Positions 11,577-24,700 of a stretch of 64,000 nt of DNA are shown here, in pieces. The DNA comes from Chamaea fasciata (Eukaryota; Chordata; Aves; Passeriformes; Sylviidae): positions 54,463,563 through 54,527,562 of the forward strand of contig JARCOQ010000005.1 in the NCBI GenBank assembly GCA_029207755.1. The letters are read 5' to 3'. Numbering within the stretch: the stretch's first letter is position 1; every line of letters starts with the position of its first letter. The notes beneath the pieces were generated by a model. The model saw only the letters and a list, made by a program, of their open reading frames with translations, did not search any database and was not told where the DNA came from. A program made the translations under genes and the position numbers.

Positions 11577-14500
11577 CTACGAGTCGGGCAGGGGCTGGCT
11601 GTGGGTGCCGCTCCGCGTCTTCAGCTGCGACTGGGCGATGTCGGCCAGGGCGCTCTGGATCTTCTCGAGCAGCACGTCCCCGCGGTACACCACCTCCTCC
11701 AGCCGCGCCGCCGCCTCGTGGTTCTCCTCCTCCAGCCGGTACAGGCTCGCAGCCTTCAAAGCAAAACCGGGATGATGCCCAAAGAGTTTTGGCTGTTCAT
11801 GTATTTTTCATACGTTCCTGCCTCTGGATGCTACTATCACACAGTTGTGGTATTTTTCCTACCGTTTCCTTTTAGAACAATAAGCTAACCCTTCTGATGC
11901 ATACTCTTCAGTCTCATTCTTACAAAGAAGGAGCCTAATCAGGACGTTTTGTTTTCCAACCAGAATCTGAGAACACGCAAGAAATGGAGCAAAGAAGTTT
12001 CTGGAGCAACCCCAGTGGGGTAAACCCCGGGGAAAACTACCTAACCAACTACACTTCTAATTGGACAATACTTATTAAAACTCATAAAATCGTGTGCCAA
12101 CAACCATTGGGACACCTGGAAGCTTCCAATAAAGGCCTGCTTTTTATTTTACTATTTTAACTGTTGCAAGAGTTTCCTCTTGACATTAGGCAACAGGGAA
12201 AAGCAAGGATCTTCAACAGAACCCTAAAGTGACTTTGCTACTCAAGGATGCTGAGGGAACAGCTGGTGCTCTCTAAAAGGAGAAAAGTTCTCTTGTTTAA
12301 TAGTTGACTGCAACTAATTCACAGATTAGAGCAGAACTTCAGCTTCACCAAAAGGGAGCTCAAAAGGGGCAGGTAAATTGTGTTGAGCATTTGTGTAGCA
12401 GCTCCCTTTTATCATTCAAGATAAGACTGAGCTCTGAAACGTACACCAGACAATTTTAGTATAAAAAAAGCAGATCAGCCTAAGTACATTTCGATTAACC
12501 AAGTATTATCTACTCCCCCTCAACAAAACCTGTAGTGCATATTTGAGAGTGTTTTAAGCATCTTTAACACCATTTCTTTGAAGACTATCAGAATATTTAA
12601 TACTGCACCAAATTAAGCAACAGAAAATAAAAGTCAAGACTGGAATCCAAGTGATGGAATTCAAGCTAATTTATCTTAAAACCACGCCAGACAAAAAATA
12701 TCAGAAATTTTTGTGACATGAAGTTCTTCATTAAGACAGCAAGAAACTGTTGAAGTGTCACCTCTAAGGAAAGCATATTCCTACTGGATAACCAGCTCCT
12801 CCTTCTGGAGCACCCTGCTTTGCCCACACCAGCTGCCACTTTGATCAGACCCTGCTCAGTCATGGAAGAAATTGGAATTTGTTTGCAGCACACATTTTAT
12901 CTTCAGCTATTAAAAATACACTTACAGGAAATTATGCTAGTGTTAATGAGCCCAATTAGGATGTTGAGCAATTACTGTGACTAGCAAAGTTCCCAAATTT
13001 AACCTCCTCTGTTTAAAAGCAAACGTGATGCCACTGCCAAGTCATTTCTCTTTGGCCCATTCCATGTCAATCTTCTGTCAAACACTTTTGAATGGTTACA
13101 GAGTATCAATGAAGGTTTAAAACTTCCAGGTGATCCTAATGGTGATCATCAGGTTTGTCAGGGAAACAGCACTTTGCATCCTTTATGCATTCCAAAAAGA
13201 AAATACTTGATGTAAATCCAGACGTTAAGAGTCAAAAAGAAAAAAAAAAAAGGTTTTAATAAGTAAAATCTGTGAAATAACAGGAAAAAAAACCCAAAAA
13301 AAACGAAGTTTGACTGGTTCAGAGGAAGATTCTTGTTATTGAAAAGTGATGGAATTATTTTTTGACAGAGCTGAAGAACTTAAAGGACACCCTGCAAACT
13401 CTTTAACCAGAAACAATGTGAAAGAAGAAAAGACTTATGTAGTGTTGGCTTTGTGGCTACAAAATGAAATGTGAGAAAATAAGAAATATTACCCAAGGGG
13501 AAAAAAATGAATAAAACAATGCAGAAAACATCAGTACTGTTCCATCTGTTCTGTTAATATCTGAAAAAAAGGATGATCAGTTTTCAGTATGATAAAACGG
13601 GGTGTGATAAAACCACGTTTGTTTTTTCATATTAACAAAAAACAAAGTCTAAAATATTGTCACTGATTATAATCTTATTTAGAACTAGATGCAAGTTCAG
13701 TATTTCCACTAAGCCTACAAAGCACTCACAGGCTACCCTAATGAAAACATTCAGGTTTGTACTAAAATCATTTTTCAACGATGACATGGCTTAGAGATGA
13801 AAAAAATGTGTTAAAAAGGAGGCAGTTTGCCTTCAGGAGTGTTCTGATACTGGAATTAGGAAAATTCCTACCTGCAATGCTGCTGTGGATTCTTCACTGG
13901 GGAGAGAATCTATGAGAACATCGATATCCTTGGCAGTGCGAGCGATCAGAGCGGCGAACAGCTGGGCATACTCTGCACAAAACACAGCACAACTCAGGCA
14001 ATCACTCGGGGAATTATTAGAAACAAGCACAACTCTGCTGTCACAATATTATGCAGAAAGTGCAGCCGACATCCATTCACGACTTAACCTCCATCACTCC
14101 ACCAGCTAGGCGGGGAATTATTTGCGGAGGCCGGATTTTGCATTCCCGAGAGCGCTAGACCGTTCGCGTGCAGGAGACGCGGGAAGCCGGGCTCACCTTC
14201 CGTGGGGTTCACGGGCTGATCCTTGTTTATGGCCGTCTGGATGTTGCTGAAGGAGGCCGGGGGCCCGCACTGCTGCAGCACCCCGATGGCGTTACAGAAC
14301 TGGTCCGCGAGCTGCCGGCACCAATTAACACCGCGTTAATCACCCTGCCCCACCGCTACAGCCACCTCCGGCTCCCGGCGCAACCCCGCCACGCGGAGGG
14401 TGCGCACCCCACACCCGCGGCCGTTCCCTCGGCTGGGGGCCTGCGGGCGGGGAGCCGCATCAGCGCACCCCCGCACAGGCGGCGCAGCCCGTACCGTGCC

Positions 14501-14579
14501 CCGCGGCCCCGGGAGCCAGAGGCAGCGGCCGCCTCACCGAATTGACGGCGTCCTGCAGCTGTGTCAGCCGGTCCGCCAT
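11577..14579 (-). CDS. MED21: Mediator complex subunit 21 (4 coding exons, 144 aa)
   Basis: MED21 is a small coiled-coil subunit of the middle module of Mediator; it pairs with MED7 as part of the bridge between transcription factors and RNA polymerase II in the nucleus. Coding exons on the minus strand are 14538-14579 (residues 1-14), 14197-14311 (15-52 plus one base), 13872-13972 (to residue 86) and 11577-11753 (87-144 and TAG). All junctions are GT-AG and join in frame. The spliced product starts [12 protein letters not shown] and ends THSQPLPDS. Its length equals the 144 aa I recall for human, with only scattered substitutions. The start ATG sits in a CpG-rich promoter. The last exon is odd: 57 of its 58 sense codons end in G or C, unlike exon 3. 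It is divergent to TM7SF3, with 1.17 kb between start codons. Confidence 0.96.
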
Positions 14580-14790
14580 GGCCGCGCCGCCGCCGAGCCT
14601 GAGGCGCGGGCCCGCGGTGCGCGGGCGCCCCCTGCCGGCCGGGAGGAACGGTTGGGCAGCGGGGATAAGCCGCTCCCAGCGAGGGCGGGCCGGCCTGGGA
14701 ACGGGCGGCCCAGGGAGGCGCCGGAGTCAGCGCCCCTGCGCGGGTTTCAGGGAAAGCTGGACTTGGCGCCCAGTGCCGTGGTCTGCTCGA
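14580..14790 (-). promoter_or_regulatory. MED21: MED21 CpG-rich promoter and 5' UTR
   Basis: Dense CpG and GC-rich sequence directly upstream of the MED21 ATG, with no TATA box seen. CpG density continues into exons 1 and 2 (14.2-14.58 kb) and falls off near 14.8 kb, where a CR1 tail fragment begins. The transcription start cannot be fixed from sequence. Confidence 0.6.
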
Positions 14791-14810
14791 CGCGGTGGTG
14801 TTCAGCCACA

Positions 14811-14862
14811 GGTTGAACTTGATGATCTCAGAGGTCTTTTCCAACCTAAGTGATCCTGTTAT
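14811..14862 (+). mobile_element. CR1 3' tail fragment
   Basis: About 50 bases matching the CR1 3' terminus: GGTTGAACTTGATGATCTCA, then a GAGGTCTTTTCCAACCTAA block and a degenerate tail. It lies in the spacer between the MED21 and TM7SF3 promoters. Confidence 0.75.
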
Positions 14863-15111
14863 TGCCACGGCCTGGGCAGCTTTTGCTGTGCGTTGCTCTA
14901 ATCCCAGCTGAAGGCCGCAGCAGCGTTCAGGTGCTCCGCTCCAGCCCCGATTTGAGCAGGGAAAAGCCAGTGTAGTGTCCCCAACAAGCCAAATCAGAGC
15001 CAGCATCCGGCCTCCGAGCCCAGGGGCTGGAGAATAAATGCCATTTGTGCCAGTTGGTGCGTGCCCATCTTTCTTATCTCTGACAGCTGGGTACACCTGC
15101 TTCTCCCAGGT

Positions 15112-15360
15112 GAACCTTAGAGATCATCTCAGTCCAACCCCCTGCCATGGGCGGGGACACCTTCTGCTATCCCACCTTGCTCCAAGCCCCGTCCAACCTG
15201 GCCTTGGACACTCCCAGGGATGGGGCAGCCACAGCTTCCCTGTGCCAGGGCCTCACCACCCTCACAGGGAAGAATTTCTTCCTAATATCCAATCAAAACC
15301 TCCTCTCTGTCAGTTTGAAGCCATTTCTCTTATCCTGTCACTACATGCCTTTGTTAACAA
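15112..15360 (-). mobile_element. CR1 LINE 3' fragment, reverse orientation
   Basis: Reverse-strand CR1: the AGATCATCTCAGTCCAACCC block at 15,120, then the 'gggaagaatttcttcctaat' block near 15,270 and the 'agccatttctcttatcctgt' block near 15,320. The right boundary is diffuse. Together with the 14.8 kb fragment it separates the divergent MED21 and TM7SF3 promoters. Confidence 0.85.
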
Positions 15361-15559
15361 CCACTCTGCAGCCTTGTCACTGAGGCTGTGGGTGCAGCAA
15401 TGACCCAAACTAATCCGCCCTAAGTGTTTTCCCGACCGCACGGTTGGGTGAGGATTTTGTTTGCCTGCGCACTTAAGCTGAGAGATGGGCTCTCTTCACG
15501 CTCCAAAGTTAAACCCCAAGTCCCAAAGTGCCGCTCCAAACCCCACGGTGCATTCCGAG

Positions 15560-15750
15560 GAGCCGGCAGCTGCTCCCGTGGCCAAGCCCATCCCTCCGCA
15601 CTCCCACCGCCCTTCCCGGCGGGCCCTCCCGCAGGTGCCTGAGGGGGGCGGGAGCGACTCCGCCCGCGCCCCGCCCCAGCGCCCGCCCCGCCGCGGCTGC
15701 CCGGCCCTTCCCCGGCCTCAGCCCCCTGTCCCCGTTCCCTCCGCAGCGCC
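15560..15750 (+). promoter_or_regulatory. TM7SF3: TM7SF3 CpG-rich promoter and 5' UTR
   Basis: GC-rich sequence with clustered GC boxes (CCGCCCC-type at about 15,666-15,692) just upstream of the TM7SF3 ATG, and no TATA box. The bases directly before the ATG read as a pyrimidine-rich tract ending CCGCAG, which could also act as a splice acceptor if an upstream non-coding exon exists. No such exon was identified. Confidence 0.6.
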
Positions 15751-18700
15751 ATGTGGGTCTCCCCTCGCCCCGCGCTGCTCCTGCTGCTCGCGGGGGTCCT
15801 GCGCCACGGCGGAGCCTCAGGTGAGGGCGGTGCGAGCCGGGGCGGGGGGGCGCGTGCGGCTGTGGCCGCCATTAGCGGCCGGCGGAGCCCGGCTGGTGCC
15901 GGGAACTGCGGGGCTGCGCCCGGCGCTTGCGGCGGCTGCGGAGCCGCTTGGGGTGTCCCCGGGGCTGGCCGCTGTCTGCAGGGCCTTCTGCCTCTGGCCG
16001 CAGGGCCATCTGCCTCTGGCCGGACGGATGAGCAGGAGTGCGGAGCAAAGCTGCCTGCGGCGCTGCAGTAGCGCTGTGTGTATTCGTGGTTATCTTAATC
16101 TTTCATGCGGACAGGGAGAACCACCCTCGTTTTTGTTCTCCCTCTCTCTCCCTGTCCGCTTTTATTTTTATTTTTTTTTCCCACCTTATTGCTATGAACG
16201 CCATAATTTTAACTGTTTCATGGATAATTCGGAATCATTTTAACCGCGCCGTTGCGGGGATGCGCTACAGCTGATGCGGCTGGTGTAGGGCTGTATTTCC
16301 CGTGCAGAAACAAGGTGGCATTCTCTACCTATGAACATGAGCTTACGTGATAAAGGGAACATGGTTAAAAGTAGGTTTGCGTTTGTCTGCTTGTTTTTTT
16401 TTTTTTCTCCCGACCATGTACAGGTGGTCCTGGGTTCCCACCACCCTAGTGGATGGTGGGTTGAGAAGCATTGTCGCTATGAAACTAGGGAAAGGAGCAA
16501 AACCTATGATTTGCAGCTTGATTCGTAAACTTACTTGTTGCCCGTACTGATGTAATCTGACTTCATTTGGTATGGGCTTTTTTTTGTAATTTCCCTGTGT
16601 TCCTTGCATGTGACTAAAATAGGAGTTCAGAGTTAAGTGTGCTATAATAAGCATAGTTTGGGAAGATTTACAGTCACTTGGTTTTGTTTGTTTTTTGTTT
16701 TTTTTTTTTCTGGTTAAACTCTTATCTGTTCAAATAAAGGAAAAAATAAAGTTTCCTCTCAGAGATAAGCAAGCAGTCCTTCGTATTAGAGCTGATATAA
16801 GCCCCCTTCTCTTAGTTTTGCTTTATTTTTATGCTTGCTTCTAAGCATACAATCATAGAATGGTTTGGGACCTTAAAGCTCATCGCATTTCGAACCTCCT
16901 TCCACGGGCAGGGACACTGTCCACTAGACCAGGTTGCTCAATGCCCCACCCAACCTGGCCTTGAATGAATGAAGCTTAATTGTCTGGAATAAGACTCTTG
17001 GGATACTTTGCAGGGCTGCAGGACAGCATTTGGAACCAGTCCCAGGTGTGGAAGACTTCTCTCTGCCCAAGTCTCATGCCCAGGATCCTAATGGAGAGCC
17101 AAGTATTCCCTGTTTCTTGCAGGACCTAAAAGCTTTGGCTGGGCACCTGATGGTGGCAAGCAGGTGTGAGAGTTAAGGCTCAGGGTTCTTAGACCTTCAT
17201 GTTTATCTTGAAGGATGCTAACAATCAGTCTGTCTCCTGGACTTGATGAAAATGGGTCATGTGTTGAGTAATTTTTTTACAATATGTAAAAAGGCAAAGC
17301 AATTATGAGACTAAGCAAACTGCTTTGCCTTGAAGGAACCTGTTGTTGTTTTTTCTTGCACGATTGAGGGTGGATGGGGAAAGTATTTCCCTCGTGAAAA
17401 GCTAATAAGCTGTGTAATTTGTCTACCAGAGTCTAGCTGATCATTAGGGCCTTTAAACAAGGCCACTTGCTTAATGGTTCACTGATCTGAAATTATCTTG
17501 CGGTTATTCAGTTGTGGACACCCACTTTGGAGGGATGGGCTCTGCTAACTCCTAATCCTTGAAGAGCCTGCTTCATTCTGAAAGTGCTGATTAGTAAAAT
17601 CTTTGCATGATGGTCTGTGTTACTTCTCTGGGCTTCTGATGGGTTGCAGCTCCTCAAACTTGGTCTTTGTGCTGAAGTGTTTTATAGATTGTGTTTGTTG
17701 CCTTCCAGTGAGCTCTGTCTTCCTGAGGAGGAGTTCAACTGGCTGTGTTTGCTACATTCAAACCAGGCTGTTTAGTTTTGGAAAAACTAAAGTGAATTTA
17801 TAGCGTAATCAGGACTGAGCAGTGCTTTTCTAAAGGGAGCTTATCTGGGTTAAGCATGTTTGTGCCAGCTGTTTAGTCTATGCAGAGATGATACTTTGTA
17901 GTAAGAAGTTCACACATAACTTCCCTCACTTTTCAGGCTGTAAAGACCTCTAGCCTGGTGAACAGAGTAGTCCTCTGGGATGGGAATGGTGCAGATGGTG
18001 ACAAGCCACAATCTGTGGTGTCATTTCTTTAAGCATCACGCTGCTGTAAGCATGGATCTCAGTACAAACACAGTCAAAGTTCAGAAGCTTTCAGAAATGG
18101 TCCTGCTTCTTTCAGGAGTGGGGTAGGTGCTGTATTTTTTTGGGAGGTTCAGTAGTGTGGGAAGACAGAGACCTTGTAGCTGGACTCTCCCATCATCCGT
18201 GTCTGCATGGCCTTACAGGTCTGATAGGATATGGCTGCAGGCTTTATTCTGTTAAGTAACTGTATGCTAATGTTTTTCTTACTCAAACTGGTTGTCAGCC
18301 TGAGCTTACACTTCACCTTCATTAAATGTCTTCATGTGACTACTTGTTATACTCCCTGCACTGGAAAGTTCTCCTTAGCTCCTGGAGCTTGCTTACATCT
18401 GGGTGTTGTGCATATCCACTGCAAGGTGCTCGGCACCAGGTAGAAATGTGTTTTCTCTTACAGCACAGAACCTCTCTAAGGGAAGCATAATGTTTGAGCA
18501 TGGCTCTGTAGGCGAAGACTGTTCTGTAGGGGCAGCAGTGGCGGTTCTTCAGTTGTGCTAGGTGTAGTCAAGAACCCTGTGTAGTTAACTGCTCCTTGGT
18601 GGTGGGGAGTGACTCTTGGCTGCTGGAGCTGGAAATGTGGTTTACTCAAAGCATCAGAGGAGCCAAGAGTTTGGCACTGAATCAGCACAATGGAAACAGT

Positions 18701-21700
18701 TCAAGCTGGGTGTTGCCTGTTGGGGAAACACTGTGTCACAGGGAAGGGATAACAAGTGCCAAGGCTCTGGAATTGATTGTCTCATTGTTTAGAGTTAGGA
18801 ATAAGGACTTTTGATCTCAGAAGAGTTCCAGAAGGTTCTATCTCATGCTGTCTTTACTGGTTCTGCCCTTCATGTGAGGTAAAAGACAGTGTGGGGTGAT
18901 AGAGTAGGCTGTTTGCTCTGTTCACCACTTCTGTATGCAGGACTATCTGTGCTGGTGCTGTATATTGAGTAACACATGCTCAGTGCTCCACCTCTGCTCA
19001 GCTGCTGCTCGGTTTCAGCAATGCTGACTTCCTTTGAGCATCTGTTCAGTTTGGGTAATAGTTTGGGTTCCTCTCGTGTATCCAACCCAAAATTACTCTG
19101 ATGTGCAGTGACTGTTTCAGTTCTTCCTGGAGGGCAAGGAAGAGAGCACAGCCTGACACCTTAGAGTGTTTCCAGACCTTCACTGTTGGAAGCAATAAAA
19201 CAAGTTGGGATGCCTGGATTTTGCTCCTCTGTTTGTTACTGGCTTGCTGGATAGACTCTCTCAATTGTGAGGTGTTAACGGTGCTGCTGGTCCTGCAGAC
19301 CTGTCTGGTGGGCTACCTCCAGGCAGATCAAGCTTGCCCAAAGGAAAAGGTTACATGCTATGGCCAGCACTATGTGGTTGAGGTCTATGTCATTGAGGTC
19401 TCTGTGTCTGCTTTCAAAGGATGTTTGACATGACTGAACTCTCTGTGGCTCGGGGAGTCTAATAGTTGTCTGGTATTAGAACCAGAGAAGTGATACCAAT
19501 AGGCCTGGTGATTGTGAGTTGGTTAATTTAATCAATTAGTCTTGCTCACCATGTTCCCTTTCCATCTCAGTGCACCAGGAGTGACTTGTTCAAATGACAG
19601 AGATGGAGAAGGCTGGAAGGGTGCTGTGGTCTGTGGCCTTGGGGCCATTGCTCTCCCAAAAACTTCTTAGAAGGTTCTGTTGCTCTGCAGTGCTCATCAT
19701 CTTTTGGGCCTGGCTGGAAGTGTGGTTCAAGGAGCCTGTGTACAGCAAGCTGAGCAATACTTGTGTGATGGGTGTAGATGTTCTTGTTCTTCACCCTGAG
19801 CCTCTGCTCTTGTGCCCAGATTTTGGGGTAATGTGTGTCATGCGCTGTTCTCAGAGCAGTTATGCAAACAGTAAAGCAATATAGAACAACAGTCCTTAAT
19901 TCACCACGCTAATTAAACTTGAGAGAGTGCCTCTGACATTTAGAGTCCCATGATCACGCTGAAGTAGTGGCTGTGTCTTGCTGACGAATCTGTCCTTATT
20001 TGTGCAGAGGCCCCTGGGTATGGGTATGGAGTGGAGGTGAGAAACAAGGCAGAGCAATGCAGTTTTTTTCCCCTTGATGTAGATCACACAGAGAATGTGT
20101 GTGGTTTCAGTTTTTTTTTCTTAAAAGAGCATCTAAGTGTGAATGTCTTGTGGTTCAGGAAGCTCTGCTGAAGGTTTTAAAGATCAAAGAAAAATATTTT
20201 TCCTGTATTGTAAGCTTTCACTGTAAATTTCTGAGTGTACAGATGTATAGTGTCTGCCTTCCGAATGCTTTTCTTTAGCATTCATACTGCTACTTGCATT
20301 TCTGGTAGAACATGAGGAAAGATCTGAGGATATCTGAATGCTGCACAATGGACTCTGATGAATCAGAAGCTGAAGGATACACTAAGTTTCTTTTGCAGTT
20401 TTAATTTTACATTAATTACTGTGTGAAAATTTGGTGTAGAAACTTCTACCTTAACACAAACAGCGGATGACAGAGCAGAAAAATGGAGAATCTTTCTTTC
20501 CTCACAAGTGGTTTATGGCACCCACCTCCCCCCCCCCCCCCCCCCCCCATATTTTAGCTGAGATTTTATTGGTGATGCAGTACTAGTATTAACTGAATTT
20601 TGGGAGTGAGCATGTAAGGGTTGAAGTTCCTTCCCTCACTGTGTAGCAATTGGAGGAGGCATGAGGGTGGCAGCTCCCCTCTGTTTACATATCAAGGGGC
20701 AAAGAAACTGGCCAATGATGCCAGTTCTTGGCAGGAGAGAGAGAAAAGTTACAGGAAAGCAGTTAGAGAGTGCTTGGTATAGTTTCAGGTAAGAAAACTC
20801 TCCCCTCCCTGGTGCACGGGAGCCCCCCTGTGTCATCAACAAGTGTCCCTCCGATGGTGCTGCTGGTGACTCTGTGTTAGGGAACTTGGCAGTACCAACC
20901 CTTTCCACCAGAGGAAGTGTGTGTGTGTGTGTTCAGGCTTGATAAGTTTTAGGTCTGTTTGGGTACAGAGGCAGGCAGAGGAATTCAGGTAAAAGCCTGG
21001 AAGGCATTGTGCAGTCTGGCTGCTACTACCAACCGAAGAACATCTTGTGGCTTTTGTGGTTGCTTCGGTTTTGTCCCTTGGCATTCACTATCCCTGCAGA
21101 AGCCAGCACAAGTCAGGGACAAGTCAGGCTTGCTTGCAGGACTTGAGTGGCAGGCCAAAGCTGATTCTCAAAGATCTTATAACGTAGGTCATGTGGTTCT
21201 CTTTAAATTAAAATGACAGTGCATCATGGGGTTATGCTCATTGTAAGAAGAAGTAGTCTAGCTTGTGTCTAGGAAAAATTAGTCAGATTTTTAGGCCTAG
21301 AGATGGGGATGCAGCAGTCCTCATGATTAAAAACTGTTTGGCAGCAAAAAGCATGGAATAGCTGAAAGTGGGTAAATGTATGTATGTAAACTACAGATTT
21401 GACTCTGTCTTCTGGAATTTGACTCCCAATTCCCATAATCTGTAGGAATTCACCTGGGAGGTCTGGTGGATATTGTGGAAGTTGGCTGGCTGATGCAAAC
21501 ATCCCCGCCTGTATCTGCCAAAAGTCAGGCAGTCCTCAGTATCTTCTCTTACTATCTTTTTGGAGTGTAGCTGGCTGGTTGGCTGAGCTGGTGAGCTCAG
21601 CTGTATCAAATCCTGACTCCTGGCAGGAAGCTCTGTCCCTGTGCTCAGGTGAGTGCCAGGCTGCAGGGCAGGTACCCTAGCTGTGCATGTGTCTGCAGGT

Positions 21701-24700
21701 ACAGCTCTGTGTGCAGCAGTCTCTGAAAGCTTGGTACAGCTCACAGGATGAGAGCAGCACAAAGCAACATCCTGCTTTTCTCCCAGCTGACTAATACTGG
21801 GCTACTGGAAACTTCCAGACTTCCCTGGTAATTGCTTCCCTCTGGACCAAAAAAAAACCCACCCCTGTATCTTCCTTTTTTTGTAATGCAGGTCTTCTTG
21901 AACTCTCCTTGGGAAAATTCAGAAATGTGCTACTTAACCAGACCAATCCAGTGGAGGCTGTAATCAGGAACATCGCCAGCAACGTGACTGTGGTTATTTT
22001 TCAAGTGCATGCCCAGCAGAGTGATGTGGTGATATCCTTTGATAAGGTAAGAGTGTCACTTCTGTTAAGTGCTGCCTCTCTTTCAACAAAGGACTTGGCT
22101 CTGGTACATGTAGGACTAATAAATAAATAATGAGTTTCTTTTACCTGCTTGGCTTTTAGACAGTGTTACTGTAGCTTCAGAAATCCTTTCTTGTTCTTAT
22201 ATGCCACAGCTGCTATTTTGAAAGACTGAATGCTAAAGGCATGTCAGAGCTGGTTTGAAAATGTTTCAAGGGTCTTTATTTGGTGGAAGTGGTGCTTTTG
22301 TCACATGGCTCTACTGACTGTTGTCCATCAGCATGTCATATTAAAACCAGATCTGTGTAAGTGTTTGCCAGATGCCTCACACACGATCACTTTGGGATGT
22401 TTAGTTGTCTGCTGTTCCCATGGCTTGGATCTAACCACTGCAGACATGATGGGTTGTTAGCCCAGTTCCTTGTCCTGAATCTAATTCTCCTTTCGTAACA
22501 CAGGGAGAAATTCTTTCATGTCCTCCAGTGAAAGCTGCTACTTCTAGGTTATGCAATAAAAACATTCCTGTTGCTATGCTCTGCATCCCAGTAATGATGG
22601 GACAAAATGAGCCTAATCTAAAATACTGATTTTTGTTATTGTGGTGCTGGGACGCTCTCACTGGTATTTGAACAGAGCATTGACTAAGCTGAAGGTGGTA
22701 GATGGAGGTCTGACAGTTGCAATCCAGTTCCCCTCTCTCTACCAGCATCTTTGAAATCAATATATGCTGAGTGCCAAGACATATCCTGGGAAGCTTAGAA
22801 GATGAATGACCTGTAACACAAGTCACTCAGCTCAGCCATCCTTGTACTGATGAAACAGCCAGGATTACAGGGCTGAAGCATTACTGTTAGACCTGTTCAG
22901 TCTTTGCTTGCCATTGGTAGAATCCTCTGCTGCCAGTTCAGATCCTCTTTGCATTCATGGGCCTTACTAGGCCAAGGGTAGTGATGCATAAATGCAGCTG
23001 TACTGCTTTTTGGGCTGGCCTGCCTCTAGAAATACGGAGTTGAGCCAGAGTTTGAAGTCTGCCAGGTCCAATGTGCTTCCTTATAGCGTTGCCTGGGGTA
23101 ACTGTGGCTGCCTTGGCCAGAGGCACTTTACATGCTGAAAATGTGGCTGCAGGTCAAGTGGTTGTTCCAGCTGTGCAATTTGTGATACTGTCATTGCTGC
23201 CTAATTTTTCCTCAAGAGCCCTGGTTCTGGAAGGGATGGTGGTGCTGGGGTTTGGGTCAGTAACTGGCCTGGCCCCAAAAACACCTGGCATTGCTAGTGT
23301 TAAGGCAGCTATCATACAATCATCTCTGTTCTGGTGGGGATAGGAAGGTGCTTCTGTCTGCTGGTTCCCAGACCACTTCCTTGCTGCCATCTTGCAACAT
23401 TTTTTGAGGGATATTCTAGTCCTTTTACATTTTTACTAATCAATCCATTGCGAGGTCTACTAGCTAGATTTCTCAGCTACTTGCTTGTGATTATCAGCTC
23501 TTTAGGAGTCCCACACTTGTCGTATGGGGTTTTGAGCCTGAGCCAGGCAGTGTGTGGTGTCAAGAGCTCCCTTTTTTTCACTAGCTAGGGATGCCATCCA
23601 GAGGGACCTTGACAGGGTTGAGAAGTGGATCTATACAGACTTCATATTGTTCAGCAAGGCCAAGTCCAAGGTCTTGCACGTGGAGCTGGACAATTCCAAG
23701 CACAAATACATTTTGGGCAGAGCGGTATTTGTTGTAACTGGCACTGATGTGTGCACCTGGCAGGTTTGTGGCAGGAAGGAAAGGGCTCTTTTGATATTAT
23801 CAAAATACAGAAATATCATTGAACTGTGATAGAAGTCTTCTCAAGAAGAACTCCTTGTTTCTATGATTTGTTTCTGTGCAGACTCCATCGGTGAACAGCT
23901 CAGGAGTTGGGGTGGACAGAGGGCTGGTGTCCATCCTTCGGCCCGAGCAGACCGTGTGTACGTGGTACGTGCGTGCCCTGGATGCTGCCCAGGTGCTCAG
24001 CACTGCCATCTCCATTCCCTACATGGAGAAAGGTATGTGCTCAGGGCATGCCAGCTCTGCTCAGGCAAATCATCTGTGGGATGAAGTGTTGACCTTTCAG
24101 TCTTACATGGTGGAAATCTGATGGTGATACCAGAGTTTCTTTTGAAATGGGCTGAAAAAGTTTTTATTGTCACTGCTGAGCTGTGAGTTGTGTATAGGAT
24201 GTACTTCATGGTCTTGCCGTGACTGAAGCCTTTGAATAGAATACACAAATCAGTTTGGATTGGAAGGGGACCATAAAGCCCATCCAGTTCCAACACTCTG
24301 CCATAGGAGGGACACCTTCCATTACCCCAGGTTGCTCAGAGCCCCATCCAGCTTGGCCTTGGACACTGCCAGGGACCCAGGGCAGCCACAGCTCCTCTGG
24401 GCAACCTGTGCTGGGGCCTCCCCACCCTCACAGGGAAGAATTTCTTCCCCATCTCCAATCTAAATCTACCCTCCTTTAGCTTAAAGCCATTCCCCCCTGT
24501 CCTGTCACTCCAGGCCCTTGTAAAAATTCCCTCTCCAGCTTTCTTGTAGGCTCCCTTCAGGTATACGGAGGCTGCTGGAAAAGTCTCCCCAGAGCCTTCT
24601 TCAGGCTGAACAACCCCTACTCTAAGCCTTCTCTCATACGAGAGGTGCTCCATCCCTCTGGTCATGTCTGTGGTCCTCCTTTGGACTAACTCCAGCAGGT

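Larger units (their letters stand above)
15821..21891 (+). other. TM7SF3: TM7SF3 intron 1
   Basis: A 6.07-kb intron between the signal-peptide exon and exon 2. Its first ~250 bases are CpG-rich and include a 22-base tandem duplication (about 15,978-16,021, unit ending TCTGCCTCTGGCCG). It also holds a reverse CR1 fragment at 16.85 kb and a 21-base C run at 20.53 kb. No further exon-like sequence was recognised. Confidence 0.75.

Noticed and set aside
14356..15096. 246-codon minus-strand frame over the MED21 promoter
   Set aside because: CpG-island sequence lacks stops by composition; the true MED21 start is explained by splicing.
23554..23829. Possible extra TM7SF3 exon
   Set aside because: The sequence matches the CR1 ORF2-proximal segment, and the flanking TM7SF3 exons already join in frame without it.
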